Shown here: piece by piece, positions 10,282-20,026 of the stretch
How the letters are laid out: each line of letters opens with the position of its first letter
Numbering within the stretch: the first letter of the stretch is position 1
Assembly (NCBI GenBank): GCA_001936135.1
Contig: CP012822.1
Coordinates: 496,001 to 560,000 of the forward strand
Direction: 5' to 3'
Length of the DNA stretch: 64,000 nucleotides
DNA from: Saccharomycopsis fibuligera x Saccharomycopsis cf. fibuligera
Lineage: Eukaryota > Ascomycota > Saccharomycetes > Ascoideales > Saccharomycopsidaceae
The notes under the pieces: generated by a model
What the model was told of the DNA's origin: nothing
What the model saw: the letters and a program-made list of their open reading frames with translations, nothing else
The model's database searches: none
Made by a program: the position numbers and the translations under genes

Positions 10282-12038
10282 GGATAGAAACAAGGGCAGG
10301 TTCATTGTTACAAATAAGCAAGACTGGTACGATTTGTTTCCCGGGATGTTCCATTATCGCCGCAATTTGCTCATTGGGCAAGTCGTCGGGCTTTTGATCA
10401 AGAACCAAAGAACGTTGTTGCCCATCATGCCAATTTTGATAAAGTCGTGTCAAGAAATGCGGTGCTCTGTGCTCGAAACATGGCTGGTCAGAGTCTACTT
10501 GGATGCGATTCCTGAGAAAGAGCTCTGGGTGATGTATGCTAATGGGGCTCTCTCCAACTTGGTGAAGCCTCGCGGTAGCGAGTTTGAAGTCAGCAGCTTG
10601 ATGCTCAGGCTTGTAGATTCAAAATTCTGTTTCCGGTCTGCGCGCAGCAGCAGCATCATCAGCAGCACTTTTCTCATCATAGGGCACTGCTGCTTGGGGA
10701 GACCGAGCGCGGCGGGCGGCCTGGGCCTCAGCGCGAATATCGGCACCAGCACCAGCACCAGCACCAGCACCAGCGCACCGTCCTTAAGCTACCAGTCAGC
10801 CTCCCAACTTGAAATGCAAAACCACGTTCGGTGCTGCTCCGTTCTCTACAAGCTACTTGACGGCATCATAGAAAACCGCGCTGCTTTGCCGCGTCATATT
10901 CGCGGGGTCTTCGGTAGCGCGGTCAAGTGTCTTTTGGTTGTTTTCATGGCAAACGGACGGTACAGTTCGGTTGCTGCCGCCTTTGCGTGCCGAGTCTCGG
11001 CGAAGTTGGAAAGCGTTGGCTCCAGACGGAGAAACTTGGTATATGAGCCATACTTGGTGCTCTTCAGGCTTCTCTACTGTTATTTCACGCTCTACAGTGG
11101 CAACGCTCTGCCCAAACAGCTCGCTGCCAATGGCGGCGGCGGTTCAGCCGGAGAACTGAAGCTCGCCGAGCTTGGCGGGGCCTTGAGGAAGCTTGTTGGC
11201 AGCGACCGGATTGGCCAGGCGGTGCTATGTCTTGTTTCCATTGGTGGCCACCGCTTCATAAAGTCATTGCTAAAACACTTGGTTTGGGGTTTCTCTGCTG
11301 GAGCGGGCGCGGGCGCGCCCGCGCCCGCCAGCGGCACAGGGGCTTGCGCGCCGGAGTTGAGAGCCCAAGCGACGGGTTTGGCCAAAATCCTAGCAGAAGA
11401 GTACCACCAGCAGTGCAACAAGTTGACAGCGCCCTCCCCAGACTCGGCCGCGCCAGTTATGGCCGCCACCCGCGCCGAGCTAGCGAGCTGGATTGAAAGA
11501 TTCAAGAGAACGCATCTCTATAGTGTGGAGACTCGCGGCGGCGAGCTAATCACGTCGGACTTGGCCGCCAGCAGCCGCAGTCGCAGCCGCGGCCGCGGCC
11601 GCGGCCGCTCTCGTAGTGCCGAGCTTGGCGCGAGGTACGGCGGCCAAGTCCGCAGAGCGCCGGCAGCCCGCGCGCCCCGCGCGCGCAGTGATGGCGAGGA
11701 CACAGCAGGAAGCTCCAGCGCGCGCAGCGGCTCTGGCGAGGTCATCGAGATAAGTGGCGAGTCCAGCGACAGTGACGCTGCGTCTTCCGGGCGAGAAAGA
11801 CGCCATGCGCAGCTGCACAGCACGACAAGGCTCAAGCGCCATCGCAGGAGAAGACAGAAGAGGAAGCCCGGCGGGACCGGTGTTGGCGACGATGTCCTCA
11901 AGGGCCTCTGCGGCGCTTCTGGCGGCGGCGATGGCGACAGCGTCGGAGAAAGTCGTTGGCGGCCTCAAAACGGCGCCAGCGGCCCCCTGCTGTGCGACGC
12001 AAAGTCAAGAAAAAGAAGGCGCGCGCCGGTTGTTCTAC

Positions 12039-12076
<38 letters not shown>

Positions 12077-12292
12077 GGCGCCACTGCCGCTGCCGCTGCC
12101 GCCGCCGCTGCCGGCGGCGGTGACGAGGACGATCCGTTCAAGTTGGTCGGTGGCGCCGCCGCCGGCGCCGCCGCCAGGGCCGTCAGATTGAAGAGCGCGA
12201 AAGGCCTTGGGTCCAGAAAGAGGTCAAAAAGCCCGGGCATCATTGATCTCGCCGGCGCCGCTGCCCAGAGGGCAGACCGGGCGCGCACGTGA
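9323..12292 (+). CDS. Unrecognised acidic, low-complexity, probably nuclear protein
   Basis: 989 residues from the ATG at 9323. I do not recognise the family. The N-terminal ~130 residues are basic and moderately ordered. An acidic stretch (about 150-185) follows, then an apparently folded helical region around 215-285, a run of about 25 Asp (about 295-320, GATGAC repeats), and a helical folded region about 330-460 and 530-690 (for example RRNLLIGQVVGLLIKNQRTLLPIMPILIKS). The C-terminal third is GC-rich low complexity: RS/RG repeats, poly-Asp (about 905-917), poly-Ala/Gly and basic patches. Three hydrophobic cores next to acidic residues look like SUMO-interacting motifs: VIEIS before GESSDSD (near 806), VVLLDDDD (near 903) and IIDL (near 972). 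A nuclear or nucleolar role is inference. Distant similarity to an RNA polymerase I factor was considered but not supported. Confidence 0.6.
10207..10280 (+). repeat. GATGAC hexanucleotide repeat encoding poly-Asp
   Basis: Tandem (GATGAC)n, about 12 units, coding an uninterrupted Asp run inside the 9323 gene. Alternation of the two Asp codons shows a hexanucleotide unit; such tracts vary in length by slippage. Confidence 0.9.
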
Positions 12293-12727
12293 GCGCGGGA
12301 TGGTTCGAAGTCCCGGCATGCTTGCTTTTGTGTATATTAGGGCCTGTCTTGTCTGTCTGAGTCGACTTTCCGCCCCAAATTTTATTTCTGCTCGTTTACG
12401 TTCCCTGTCCAGCTTCACACATAGCTGCGTAGCACCGCGCCAAGCCCCGGTTACGTTCGTCTGGCCCTGTTTGTTTGACACAGGCAGATCAAGCCCCCCC
12501 CGCATTTGCACATGTAGACGACAGCGTTTTTTCGGGCCTGCCGAGCGCTGGGAGCCGTTTTCTTGTCTTGTCCTCCGAGGCAGACCCTGTCAGACGAGCC
12601 GCGCACGCCGGCTGCGGAATGCAGGGCCGGCGACCCGTGCACTGGCGGTTCGCAGCGCCCCGACCGCAGCGCGGATTACGTAATCCGCGTGGTGCAAGGG
12701 CGGCAAGAACGCAGCAGGCCGCAGAGC

Positions 12728-12930
12728 ACCGTGGAACGCCGTGGAACGCCGTGGAAGGCCGCAGAAGACTGTAGAGCGGCCGCGCGGGGGACAGGAAGAA
12801 GAGCGACAGCGTGACGGGCGCCGGATATGCGTGCCCGAGCAAACAGAGCTGGCACATTGACGACCGTCCACTGCCGGCCGTCCATTGCCGGCCGCCGGCC
12901 GTCGACCGCCGACCGTCGACCGCCGTGCAG
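12728..12930. repeat. GC-rich short tandem repeats
   Basis: CCGTGGAA-type units of about 10 bp (CCGTGGAACG, CCGTGGAACG, CCGTGGAAGG) at 12729-12758, then at about 12862-12930 iterated CCGTCCA/TTGCCGGCCG and GTCGACCGCC units, in part palindromic (CCGGCCGCCGGCCG). The stretch is non-coding as far as I can see. Confidence 0.75.
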
Positions 12931-13192
12931 CGGACGCGCTTAGTCAGCGATGGGCATCAGAAGCAAGAAAGAGGCCAGACAGAAAAATTCAGAATTTTCC
13001 TAATACCTCCAAGCTCGCCTTCTCGCTGCTCTTTTCTGGTCTCCTGTTTCCTGGTCTCCTGTTTTTCTCACTTCTGCTTCGTCTCTTCTCGGAACAAGAC
13101 CTCTGCTAGCCTTCCCTGCTTCTGCTCTGCACTTTCTGCGCTTTCTGCTTGCTCCCTGTACAGCCAGTTCCCTGACCTGGTTTCGCGCGGCA

Positions 13193-13202
13193 TATATAAA
13201 TA
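13193..13202 (+). promoter_or_regulatory. TATA-like element upstream of the Bsc6-like gene
   Basis: TATATAAATA about 260 bp before the ATG at 13461, on a GC- and pyrimidine-rich background where such an element is unlikely by chance. Confidence 0.5.
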
Positions 13203-13460
13203 TACTAATACATATCCAATCTCGCTGTTCTTTGGCGCTCTCCCTCTTTTTTTTTTTTTTTTTTCTTTCTTTTCCTGCTTTCTTTTTCTCGCTTTCTCTC
13301 TTCTGGTGTTCTTCCTGACCCACGTTTCTCCCTCCTCGTACGGTCCCCGTTGGCGGCTAACTTAACTTGACCACCGGCACAGCTCTCGCAGTCTCGCTTT
13401 TGGTCCTGTCTTTCTGACTTGGCTTCTATATCTCTCGCTACTCGCTTGCAGCAGTCCGCA

Positions 13461-15428
13461 ATGTACCGCTCCCACAGTGGCGCTGGCTTCCTGGCGCCAG
13501 GCAGCAGCAGCAGCGCTGGAAAAAGAGATCGCGAACACGAACACGAACACGAACACGAACAAGAACAAGCACAAGCACACAAACAAGCACTCGAACACGA
13601 ACGCGAACACGAACTCGAACACGCCATCCAGGAGTCCAGCTTCGAGCCAAAGTACAGGTCCGAGGACGGCGACTCCTTCCTCATCAAGAGATCAAACAGC
13701 ATCGTCAAGCCGTCGTTTGCCCCCGGCTCCTTTCTGGCCATCAACAGCGCCCATGGCTACAGCAACGGGTCGGTGATCCCTGGCCCAATTCCCGAATCGT
13801 TGCCAACAACCCCGGGCTACGAGTTGGAGCAAGGCGGGATGTTCAACTCCTCCAGGACAAAGCTCTTCCCTATCCAGCAGCAGCCAGCGTCTCCAATCCG
13901 CGCCGACCGCAAAACTCCGCGCAAACTAGCCAAGGTCGACGACTTGGGCGACGACAACGACATCGTCAACGTCACGGTCGTCAACTCGTCTACAAACTCG
14001 CTCAGCGGCGGCCGTGGCAGCGGCGGCGGCGGCGGCAGCAGCAGCAGCGGCCGCTCCAGCTTCGAGGACCACGGCAGAAACGTTGCGCCTCCGATAATGA
14101 CGTTGTTCAACCCCCCAAAGAACGTGTACAGGCTCATCGCCAGCTGCTGCTGGAGCTTCAGCGGCGGCATCTCGGACGGCTGCGTCGGCGCCTTGTTGCC
14201 CTCGATTGAGGCCTACTACCACATCTCCTACTCGGTGGTCTCGTTGATCTGGCTCGGCAACTGCGTCGGCTTCATTCTCGTCGCCTCGACCTCCCACATC
14301 ATCTCCAAGTACTTGAAGCTAAAGACCTTGGTGTTCTTGCCGCCGGTGCTCCAAGTCGTCCAGTTTGCGCTCGTCTCCAGCGGCACAAAGTTCCCGGTCA
14401 TAGTCTTTGCGTACTTCATCGGCGGCATCGCCTTGGCCCTTGGGTTGTCCCAGCACAATTACTACATCTCCAGAATCGACAGAGCCAGCACCTATCTTGG
14501 CTTTTTCCATGGCACGTACGGCGTAGGCGCTGCTCTCGGGCCGCTCATCGGCACCATCATGGTCTCCCACAAAATCAAGTGGAACTTGTTCTTCTTGGTC
14601 TTGGTGGGAATTGCCTTCTTCAACTGCTTTTCCACGTTTTTCGCCTTCAGGGGCTCTGACATTGACTTTTTGCCGTTTGAGTATCACGAGGAGCCCGCCG
14701 AAAAGTCCGCCAGGGATTTCGACAGAAACTCCTCGTCCATTCACTTGAAGGACTTGGCCTCCAGCAAAGGCAAGCAGGATCTTGAAGGCGACTCCTCCAA
14801 ACTGCCAAGCGACTTCAGCTTGGCGGTCAAGTTGATCAAGACGTGGTTGTTGTCGTTTTGGGTTTTCTTTTACCAGGGCGCTGAAGTCGGTTATGGTTCC
14901 TGGGCCGTCACGTTCTTTTTGGACAGCAGAGGCGGCAGCGAGGACACCACTGGTTACATCTCCACCGGCTTCTGGGCTGGCGTCACTTTAAGCCGTTTCA
15001 TAGTCACCCCGCTCTCCTCCAAGTACATTGGCAACAGAAGAGCAATCATCATCCTCGGCTGCTCCGCCATCATCTTCGATATCTTGTCCTGGGTTATCCC
15101 CAACATATATGTTGCTGCCACTATGGCTGCGCTCAACGGCGTTGCCATTGGCCCAATGTATCCGTTGATGGTCGGCTTGGTCACTAGAATTTTGCCTAGA
15201 AAAGTCCAGGTCATCACCTTGACCATCATGACCGCCTTTGGCTCCTCTGGTGGTGCTTTGTTCCCGTTCTTGATTGGGTTGATGTCGCAATTTATCGGCA
15301 CCTATGTCTTGCACCCCTTGTTTATCAGCTTAATGAGCGCAATGTTGCTTGTTTGGCTCATCGTGCCAAACGTTGAAAGAATTGATAAGCACGGCCCTCC
15401 AAAGAATATTCTCCAGCACATTTGGTGA
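13461..15428 (+). CDS. BSC6: MFS transporter, Bsc6-like
   Basis: 655 residues from the ATG at 13461; an in-frame extension to 13419 would need a TTG start and is not used. The N-terminal ~220 residues are disordered and include an EH/EQ repeat (GAACAC-type hexanucleotide, about 13534-13625) and poly-Ser/Gly. Then comes a major facilitator domain of about 12 membrane segments, beginning NVYRLIASCCWSFSGG, with the inter-domain loop around 405-450 (DFDRNSSSIHLKDL). The FHGTYGVGAALGPL segment resembles fungal members of the fucose-permease-like MFS branch that includes S. cerevisiae Bsc6. The substrate is unknown. S. cerevisiae Bsc6 is about 500 residues, so the long N-terminal tail is peculiar to this lineage. 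Membrane Leu codons are TTG, CTC or CTT and none that I saw is CTG, although the gene is GC-rich; CTG occurs in the tail and the loop. Confidence 0.8.
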   Translation: MYRSHSGAGFLAPGSSSSAGKRDREHEHEHEHEQEQAQAHKQALEHEREHELEHAIQESSFEPKYRSEDGDSFLIKRSNSIVKPSFAPGSFLAINSAHGYSNGSVIPGPIPESLPTTPGYELEQGGMFNSSRTKLFPIQQQPASPIRADRKTPRKLAKVDDLGDDNDIVNVTVVNSSTNSLSGGRGSGGGGGSSSSGRSSFEDHGRNVAPPIMTLFNPPKNVYRLIASCCWSFSGGISDGCVGALLPSIEAYYHISYSVVSLIWLGNCVGFILVASTSHIISKYLKLKTLVFLPPVLQVVQFALVSSGTKFPVIVFAYFIGGIALALGLSQHNYYISRIDRASTYLGFFHGTYGVGAALGPLIGTIMVSHKIKWNLFFLVLVGIAFFNCFSTFFAFRGSDIDFLPFEYHEEPAEKSARDFDRNSSSIHLKDLASSKGKQDLEGDSSKLPSDFSLAVKLIKTWLLSFWVFFYQGAEVGYGSWAVTFFLDSRGGSEDTTGYISTGFWAGVTLSRFIVTPLSSKYIGNRRAIIILGCSAIIFDILSWVIPNIYVAATMAALNGVAIGPMYPLMVGLVTRILPRKVQVITLTIMTAFGSSGGALFPFLIGLMSQFIGTYVLHPLFISLMSAMLLVWLIVPNVERIDKHGPPKNILQHIW

Positions 15429-16334
15429 GCGACTATGTGCGACCTGCCCCCCACTAATATGACTGCATGGCTATAAACTGGTTTGGCGTTGTTGTTTTTT
15501 TTCGTTCCGTTTTTTCTTTTTTCTTTTTTCTTTTTTCCTTCTTTTTTTTTTTTTTTTTTTTTTTTTCCGGTATTACTTGTTCTTGTCTTGTCTCATTTTG
15601 TCTCATTTTGTCCAGGTTTCTTTTCCGCTTCTGCTTACTATTTTCTTTTCTTGTCTATATGTTTTGATGTAGGTCATTACTGACTCCACTACAGTCTCAT
15701 TCTTGCCATTTGCTATTGACTATTCTTCGCTGAACCACCTCTATTGTTTTTTTCTCATTTGCCTTTTCTTGTTTTCTTGTTTCAATAAAACTGCTATGGG
15801 TTTTTTTTTCTGCTTTGATTTGCTTTTTTTTGGTTTGCTGTCTGTTATACTGTAGGCTACGCTATGGCATTCCAGGCTGGGGATGCTCGGTATGTGTTTC
15901 GTGTATCGGCATATTGCATGACATATCTGCAATTTTTTAGCTACTTGGAAGTAAAACAGACGGGAAAGAAAACGGTATTGAAATCATGTCATAAATCAAA
16001 TCAAAATGAATAATCAATATCTGAAACTCACACAATATCGATTTCTTGACTGTACACTTTAGCAAATCTGTTGTGTTTAAAAGGGGGATAGTTCTCTACT
16101 AAGTATTTTAAACACGTTTGTTATGGTTATTATCGTTATCGGTGGGTATATCGGCTTATCCTTTATTCCGCCCATCTCTATATACACAAGTTAAAAGGAA
16201 CACGTCGCCGACCTTTATACAAGATTTTCGACAATTTGAAGGACATTTGAAGGATCCTTCAGACGGTTGTGAACACAAACTGATCAGGAATACGAACACA
16301 ATGAAGGAAAATGTTCGCAACAAAATCACGTGAA
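15429..16334. other. Intergenic, Bsc6-like gene 3' end to tRNA-Gly
   Basis: 906 bp, T-rich at the start with 25 T at 15542-15566, no credible ORF. ATATTTTAAACACG and similar AT-rich sequence precede the tRNA. No element ends or repeats recognised. Confidence 0.6.
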
Positions 16335-16405
16335 GCGTGGATGGTTTAGTGGTAAAATTCAACGTTGCCATCGTTGGGCCCCGGGTTCGATTCCCGGTCT
16401 ACGCA
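16335..16405 (+). tRNA. tRNA-Gly(GCC)
   Basis: 71 nt. Acceptor GCGTGGA pairs with TCTACGC with one G-T wobble, discriminator A. The D arm GGTTTAGTGGTAAAA, anticodon arm CAACGTTGCCATCGTTG with GCC, and T arm GGTTCGATTCC are nearly identical to yeast tRNA-Gly(GCC). No intron. A T-run (TTTATTTTTT) follows the 3' end as a Pol III terminator. The CCA end is not encoded, as expected for a nuclear tRNA. Confidence 0.97.
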
Positions 16406-16657
16406 TTTATTTTTTACATTTTCTATCTTCAAAGATAGATACTTATTTATATTGTGCAGCATTTAAAATATTCTGACTTTTTTTCGGTATGCTGCCGGAT
16501 GTATAACAACTTACTTAGTACTACCAATGTATCGTAATAGCGTTGTTCGGGGCCCTTCACCTTTATTTGTTATAGTAGTACTGAGCCTTTCCGGTTGAAA
16601 AGCCTACCCGTTCAAGTTCCCGTATTTTGATAAACTCGCAAGTACCTATCGTGCTAT

Positions 16658-16688
<31 letters not shown>

Positions 16689-16711
16689 TAGCAATTGTTG
16701 TTAAAAATAAA
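16406..16711. other. Intergenic between the two tRNA genes
   Basis: 306 bp, AT-rich, with 26 A at 16660-16685 that on the minus strand reads as the Pol III terminator T-tract of the tRNA-Ser gene region. Nothing else is seen, and there is no LTR-like sequence that I can defend although tRNA flanks are favoured sites for yeast retroelements. Confidence 0.5.
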
Positions 16712-16793
16712 CGACAACGGCAGGACTCGAACCTGCGCGGGCAAAGCCCAAAAGATTTCTAATCTTTCTCCTTAACCGCTCGGACACGTTGCC
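16712..16793 (-). tRNA. tRNA-Ser(AGA)
   Basis: 82 nt on the minus strand. Acceptor GGCAACG pairs with CGTTGTC, discriminator G as in tRNA-Ser. The anticodon arm AAAGATTAGAAATCTTT carries AGA; the long variable arm GGGCTTTGCCC marks a class II tRNA; the T arm is CAGGTTCGAGTCCTG. It reads UCU/UCC, so it is not the CUG-decoding tRNA-Ser(CAG) expected in CUG-Ser yeasts; that gene is not in this window. Confidence 0.97.
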
Positions 16794-17956
16794 AACTATA
16801 TGGGTATGTAGAATGGAGATATAGTATAGAGTATATATGGAGTTTTGAATACGTTTTTCCTGGGCAACTAAACAACTAGAGTTTAGATTAAATAGTTTGC
16901 TTTGTTAATCTGGCTTTCACAAAGGTAAACAATGGTTCTTATAAGCCGATTACAGCATCGAAGTCGGAATCGGGACAACACACATGGCCAATAGGCCTGT
17001 AATGTGAGAAAATTTATTGTCTGAATACCAATCACCTCTCAGCTAAAAAAACCCACTACGCATAAAATACGAAATCACTAGTTTGTTTCGTTTTTTTTTT
17101 TGCCAGAATTTACCGAGCGAATGCTAAATAATAAGTATCTTCAACTTTCGCAAAGCTTTGTTCTGGACGGCAGAAGAGAGCCGCGCTGCTTTTCAAAAGT
17201 ATAAGAGCACCGTGTCTCTTGAACAATACCCTTTTCCTGCATAGTATAGTTGGATATAAGGCAAATTCTGCCTTTTATTTATTTAATGGCTTACTCCAGC
17301 ATACAAGTTCTAGTTTATAATTACCGTATGCTGTCAACGTCAGCATCATAACCAGTAAAGCTGTCTCTTCTCATAATAACTACTTGCACATAATGTTTCC
17401 CCAAAAGTATCAAGCAGAAAATTGCTAACACATTGAAGAAGATCATTAGAGTGTAATTGCAGTAATAGTGAGGTGTGTTAGTGTACTCAGCGTACCACAG
17501 CTACATGCCCCGATTTCCAAAAATTTTAACAAAAAAAAAAAAAAATAGAGTCTTTATGATAGCCGCATAGCGCTGCAGAAAAATGTCAAAAACGGAAAAA
17601 AAGCGGAAGTTTTGGCAATCAGCAGTAATAACGAGATCAAGATTAAAAGGCATCTTTTTGATCTCGAAGGAGTTAAGGATAACGTAATCTTTTTTAATGT
17701 TATCCTTGCATTAGAAAGTCGAAGAGAGCGGCTTATGGATATACTCACTACGGTTTTATGGTTCCTTGGGTGTCAAAGGGGTGTGTTTTCGAGTATATAG
17801 GCCTTTAAACAACCACTCACACGCATCATCGGGTTTGATTTTTCAAAAATCACAGATTTTCAAAATTTCACGTACTTACAGTCCCAGTGTCCGATTTTTT
17901 ATCCTCGAAACCCTTTTGGGGTAATCCATTCAAATCGACACCCTGTTGCAGTCACC
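16794..17956. other. Intergenic, tRNA-Ser to GNAT-like gene
   Basis: 1.16 kb, AT-rich, with no credible ORF. TATATAG at 17794-17800, about 160 bp before the next ATG, is a possible TATA box. Around 17160-17260 there is AAAAGTATAAGAGCACCGTGTCTCTTG, whose TATA-like core could be a decayed promoter, but I cannot assign it to any element. Confidence 0.5.
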
Positions 17957-18832
17957 ATGACTGAAAAACTACAATTTTACCAGAAAAATCATAAAGTCGT
18001 CAGATCTACTACTGATGAAAGCAATAACTTGGTGTTGCTAAAGATTCCTAGCAGACTTTTACAATCTCGAAAATCAGCATCTTTTGCCAATGGTGCCAAC
18101 AATGCAAACTCAAAAAACGCTCACGATGTGGAGATAGCACAACATGACAAGAGCCTTGTTTTACTCACTGAGATCATCAATCGAGGCTACAATATGCCAA
18201 GATTCAAATACAGAGTAGTCAACAATCCAAGGATAACATCGCCAGAAACAATCAATGAAGATTTTGGTTTCACTGAAACCGAGCCAGGATCATTTCTTTA
18301 TGTGCTTATTGATCTTGAGTGCACTGCTAGCAGCACTGGCAAGATTTCTGACAACTTCACTGTGGCAAATGAATCTGATGCGGTAGTGAGCATAGGGGCT
18401 GGTGACAAACACAGGGTCAGGATAATGGAAATTGACGGGCTGTTGGCATATAGTGAAGACTTATATCAAGCGACAATCGGCACTATTGCCATCAAACCAT
18501 ACGAATACTATTCTATAAACAACAACAACAACAACAACAAGCACTGCTCAATGGAGATTACTTCATTCACCTCATTTCGCAAAAACACCGGCACTGCGCT
18601 ACTTAACTTGTTAATCAAAGACATCAAAACCTCAATACTGTCGCGTAGCCCAGTAACTATAGACAAACTTATTGCGATTGTTATCGTGGAGCATGAGCTT
18701 GTTGGGTACTATGAAAAGCTCGCTTTTGTGGAAACAGATAGGTGGGAGGTGCCTTTGAGTAAGATTAAAAATACGAAAGGGATTGAAGCGTTGAAGGATT
18801 TCCATTTGGCTTGTATGTATAGGGAGATCTAG
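17957..18832 (+). CDS. Uncharacterised protein with GNAT-like C-terminus
   Basis: 291 residues. I do not recognise an orthologue. The C-terminal half has the look of a GNAT acetyltransferase: a strand-rich stretch, then RKNTGTALLNLLIKDI, where the acetyl-CoA loop (R/Q-x-x-G-x-G/A) and following helix would sit, then a strand (IAIVIVEHE) and LVGYYEKLAFVETDRWEVP, which matches the GNAT ending with Tyr before a Leu-x-Phe turn. The middle part is hydrophobic and beta-rich (SFLYVLIDLECTASS). A poly-Asn stretch (AAC repeats near 18520-18540) lies between strands and is likely a loop expansion. No signal peptide or membrane segment. Substrate unknown; the GNAT call rests on motif shape only. Confidence 0.6.
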   Translation: MTEKLQFYQKNHKVVRSTTDESNNLVLLKIPSRLLQSRKSASFANGANNANSKNAHDVEIAQHDKSLVLLTEIINRGYNMPRFKYRVVNNPRITSPETINEDFGFTETEPGSFLYVLIDLECTASSTGKISDNFTVANESDAVVSIGAGDKHRVRIMEIDGLLAYSEDLYQATIGTIAIKPYEYYSINNNNNNNKHCSMEITSFTSFRKNTGTALLNLLIKDIKTSILSRSPVTIDKLIAIVIVEHELVGYYEKLAFVETDRWEVPLSKIKNTKGIEALKDFHLACMYREI

Positions 18833-19165
18833 TTGGAATATCTAAATATACTGAGAGAATGAAGAAAAAAAAAGAAAAAAAAAAAAAAGAAATATAAAAA
18901 ATACAAAAGAGTTATCAGATGTGGATATTAGTGGGGAAATGCTGGGCCAATTGGGTTGAGGGGTTAGATGGGACGTTTAGAGTGGTTACTAGGATGACGA
19001 TAGATTATGTATTAGGGCATGAGAAGTTCAAGATAGCTTCTGAAATAAACGATTTTTTTTGATGGGCCACGAGTTGGACATGCAGAAATTGGGAAGTAAG
19101 GTTACTAAGAAAAGTTGTGTTTGTATTTGAAAGAGAGAAAAATGCCAATGGGAACCCTCAGAAAA
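18833..19165. other. Convergent intergenic region, GNAT-like gene / EFM5
   Basis: 333 bp between two stop codons, purine-rich on the plus strand with A-rich tracts at 18866-18892. No gene seen. Confidence 0.6.
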
Positions 19166-20026
19166 TCAGTTGATAAACTTCCACCGCTTGCCTTCGTAGG
19201 TAGCATAACATCTGAACTCATTACTAAGACCTCTTTCATGAGCCGGGTAGAAGTCAGTGATTCTGGTATCTGGGTAAACCTTACTGATCAAGGCGCTCAT
19301 TCTTTCCCCAGTGCAGCTCATCAAACGGTACTGCAAAACACCGCTTTCGCTTCTCACTTTGAGTCTCTCTTGCTGGCTGATGAGCAAAGATCTTGCAGTC
19401 AATGCAGATTTCGTTTGGCAGTCATCGTTCAAAAATGGCGGGTCAATCAAAGCACGGTGGCACTTGCCACGCAAGTGACGTGGGAATTCCAACGGGCTGT
19501 TGAAGTCATAATAAACGTAATGTTCATCGCCGGCTAAGAGCCTGAATCGTTTGTCGTATTCAAACAAGTAAATGTGCTTTGTAGGCACCTCCGCTGGGTC
19601 CAATTTCGTGATGGCGGAGTATACTGAGGGGGCGCTGATGATGCAGATGACAGTGTCTTTGTCAGCACCGTCAAGAAGCTCAAGGGCTAAGGTGTTGGCG
19701 GTATGAGCATTGTACCAGAATTGGGACAACTGCCAATTTTCTTTGAATAGCTCAATGTCTTTTGCTCTTGCGTCGTCATAGTCTTTTTGCGCCTGTTCGT
19801 CAAGTTTGCGGAACTTTTCGAGACGCTGTTGTTCTTCTGCTTGGAACTCTTGGAGGGCCGCGAGAGTGTCTGGTGGGAGAATTCTAAAATGAAGATTTAC
19901 AATTAGTATTGGTTTTTAGATGGACGTAGAGAGGGAGAGAAGATGGAACGGAGATAGAGAAAACATAAAAAGCACAACATTTCATGGAGAACACCACACC
20001 TACAGTTCGTCTTCAGTATCGGACAT
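19166..20026 (-). CDS. EFM5: eEF1A lysine methyltransferase Efm5 (N6-adenine MTase-like fold), two exons
   Basis: Spliced CDS on the minus strand: exon 1 20026-20004 (MSDTEDE plus two bases), exon 2 19883-19166; 246 residues, matching the ~248 of S. cerevisiae Efm5. Exon 2 continues LILPPDTLAALQEFQAEE, the characteristic family N-terminus. It then has QLSQFWYNAHTANTLALEL, a strand ending at CIISAPSVYSAI, and the catalytic-type DPPF at about residues 155-158 shared with N6-adenine methyltransferases. Efm5 trimethylates Lys79 of elongation factor 1A in S. cerevisiae. The start must come from exon 1, because the frame upstream of exon 2 contains no ATG before the acceptor. It is divergent from RUD3. 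Confidence 0.95.
19884..20003 (-). other. EFM5 intron (120 bp)
   Basis: Minus-strand donor GTAGGT at 20003-19998, branch TACTAAT (plus-strand ATTAGTA at 19902-19908), acceptor TTTTAG ending at 19884. It interrupts codon 8. A 5'-proximal intron is also found in the S. cerevisiae gene, to my knowledge. Confidence 0.88.

Larger units (their letters stand above)
12293..13460. other. GC-rich intergenic region and long pyrimidine leader of the Bsc6-like gene
   Basis: 1.17 kb. The left part (12293-12960) is strongly GC-rich with local tandem repeats listed separately. The right part (about 13000-13440) is an almost pure pyrimidine strand (TTCTCGCTGCTCTTTTCTGGTCTCC type) with 18 T at 13247-13264, ending in the start of the transporter gene. 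Open reading frames here follow from the composition and match nothing known. Confidence 0.6.

Noticed and set aside
10157-10453. Antisense frame with Val/Ile repeats over the GATGAC repeat
   Set aside because: Shadow of the poly-Asp repeat in the real gene.
9323-12292. Identity as the RNA polymerase I core factor Rrn11
   Set aside because: A short stretch (KELWVMYANGAL) and the acidic N-terminus were suggestive, but I could not align the conserved helical core.
12451-12885. Several overlapping long open frames on both strands
   Set aside because: GC-rich sequence has few stop codons, the frames overlap in all phases, and they are built on the tandem repeats.
13419-13460. 14-codon in-frame extension of the Bsc6-like protein
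   Set aside because: It needs a TTG start; the first ATG in frame is 13461.
16794-17300. Possible solo LTR near the tRNA genes
   Set aside because: I looked for TG...CA ends, a target-site duplication and a primer-binding site and found none; only a TATA-like core remains.
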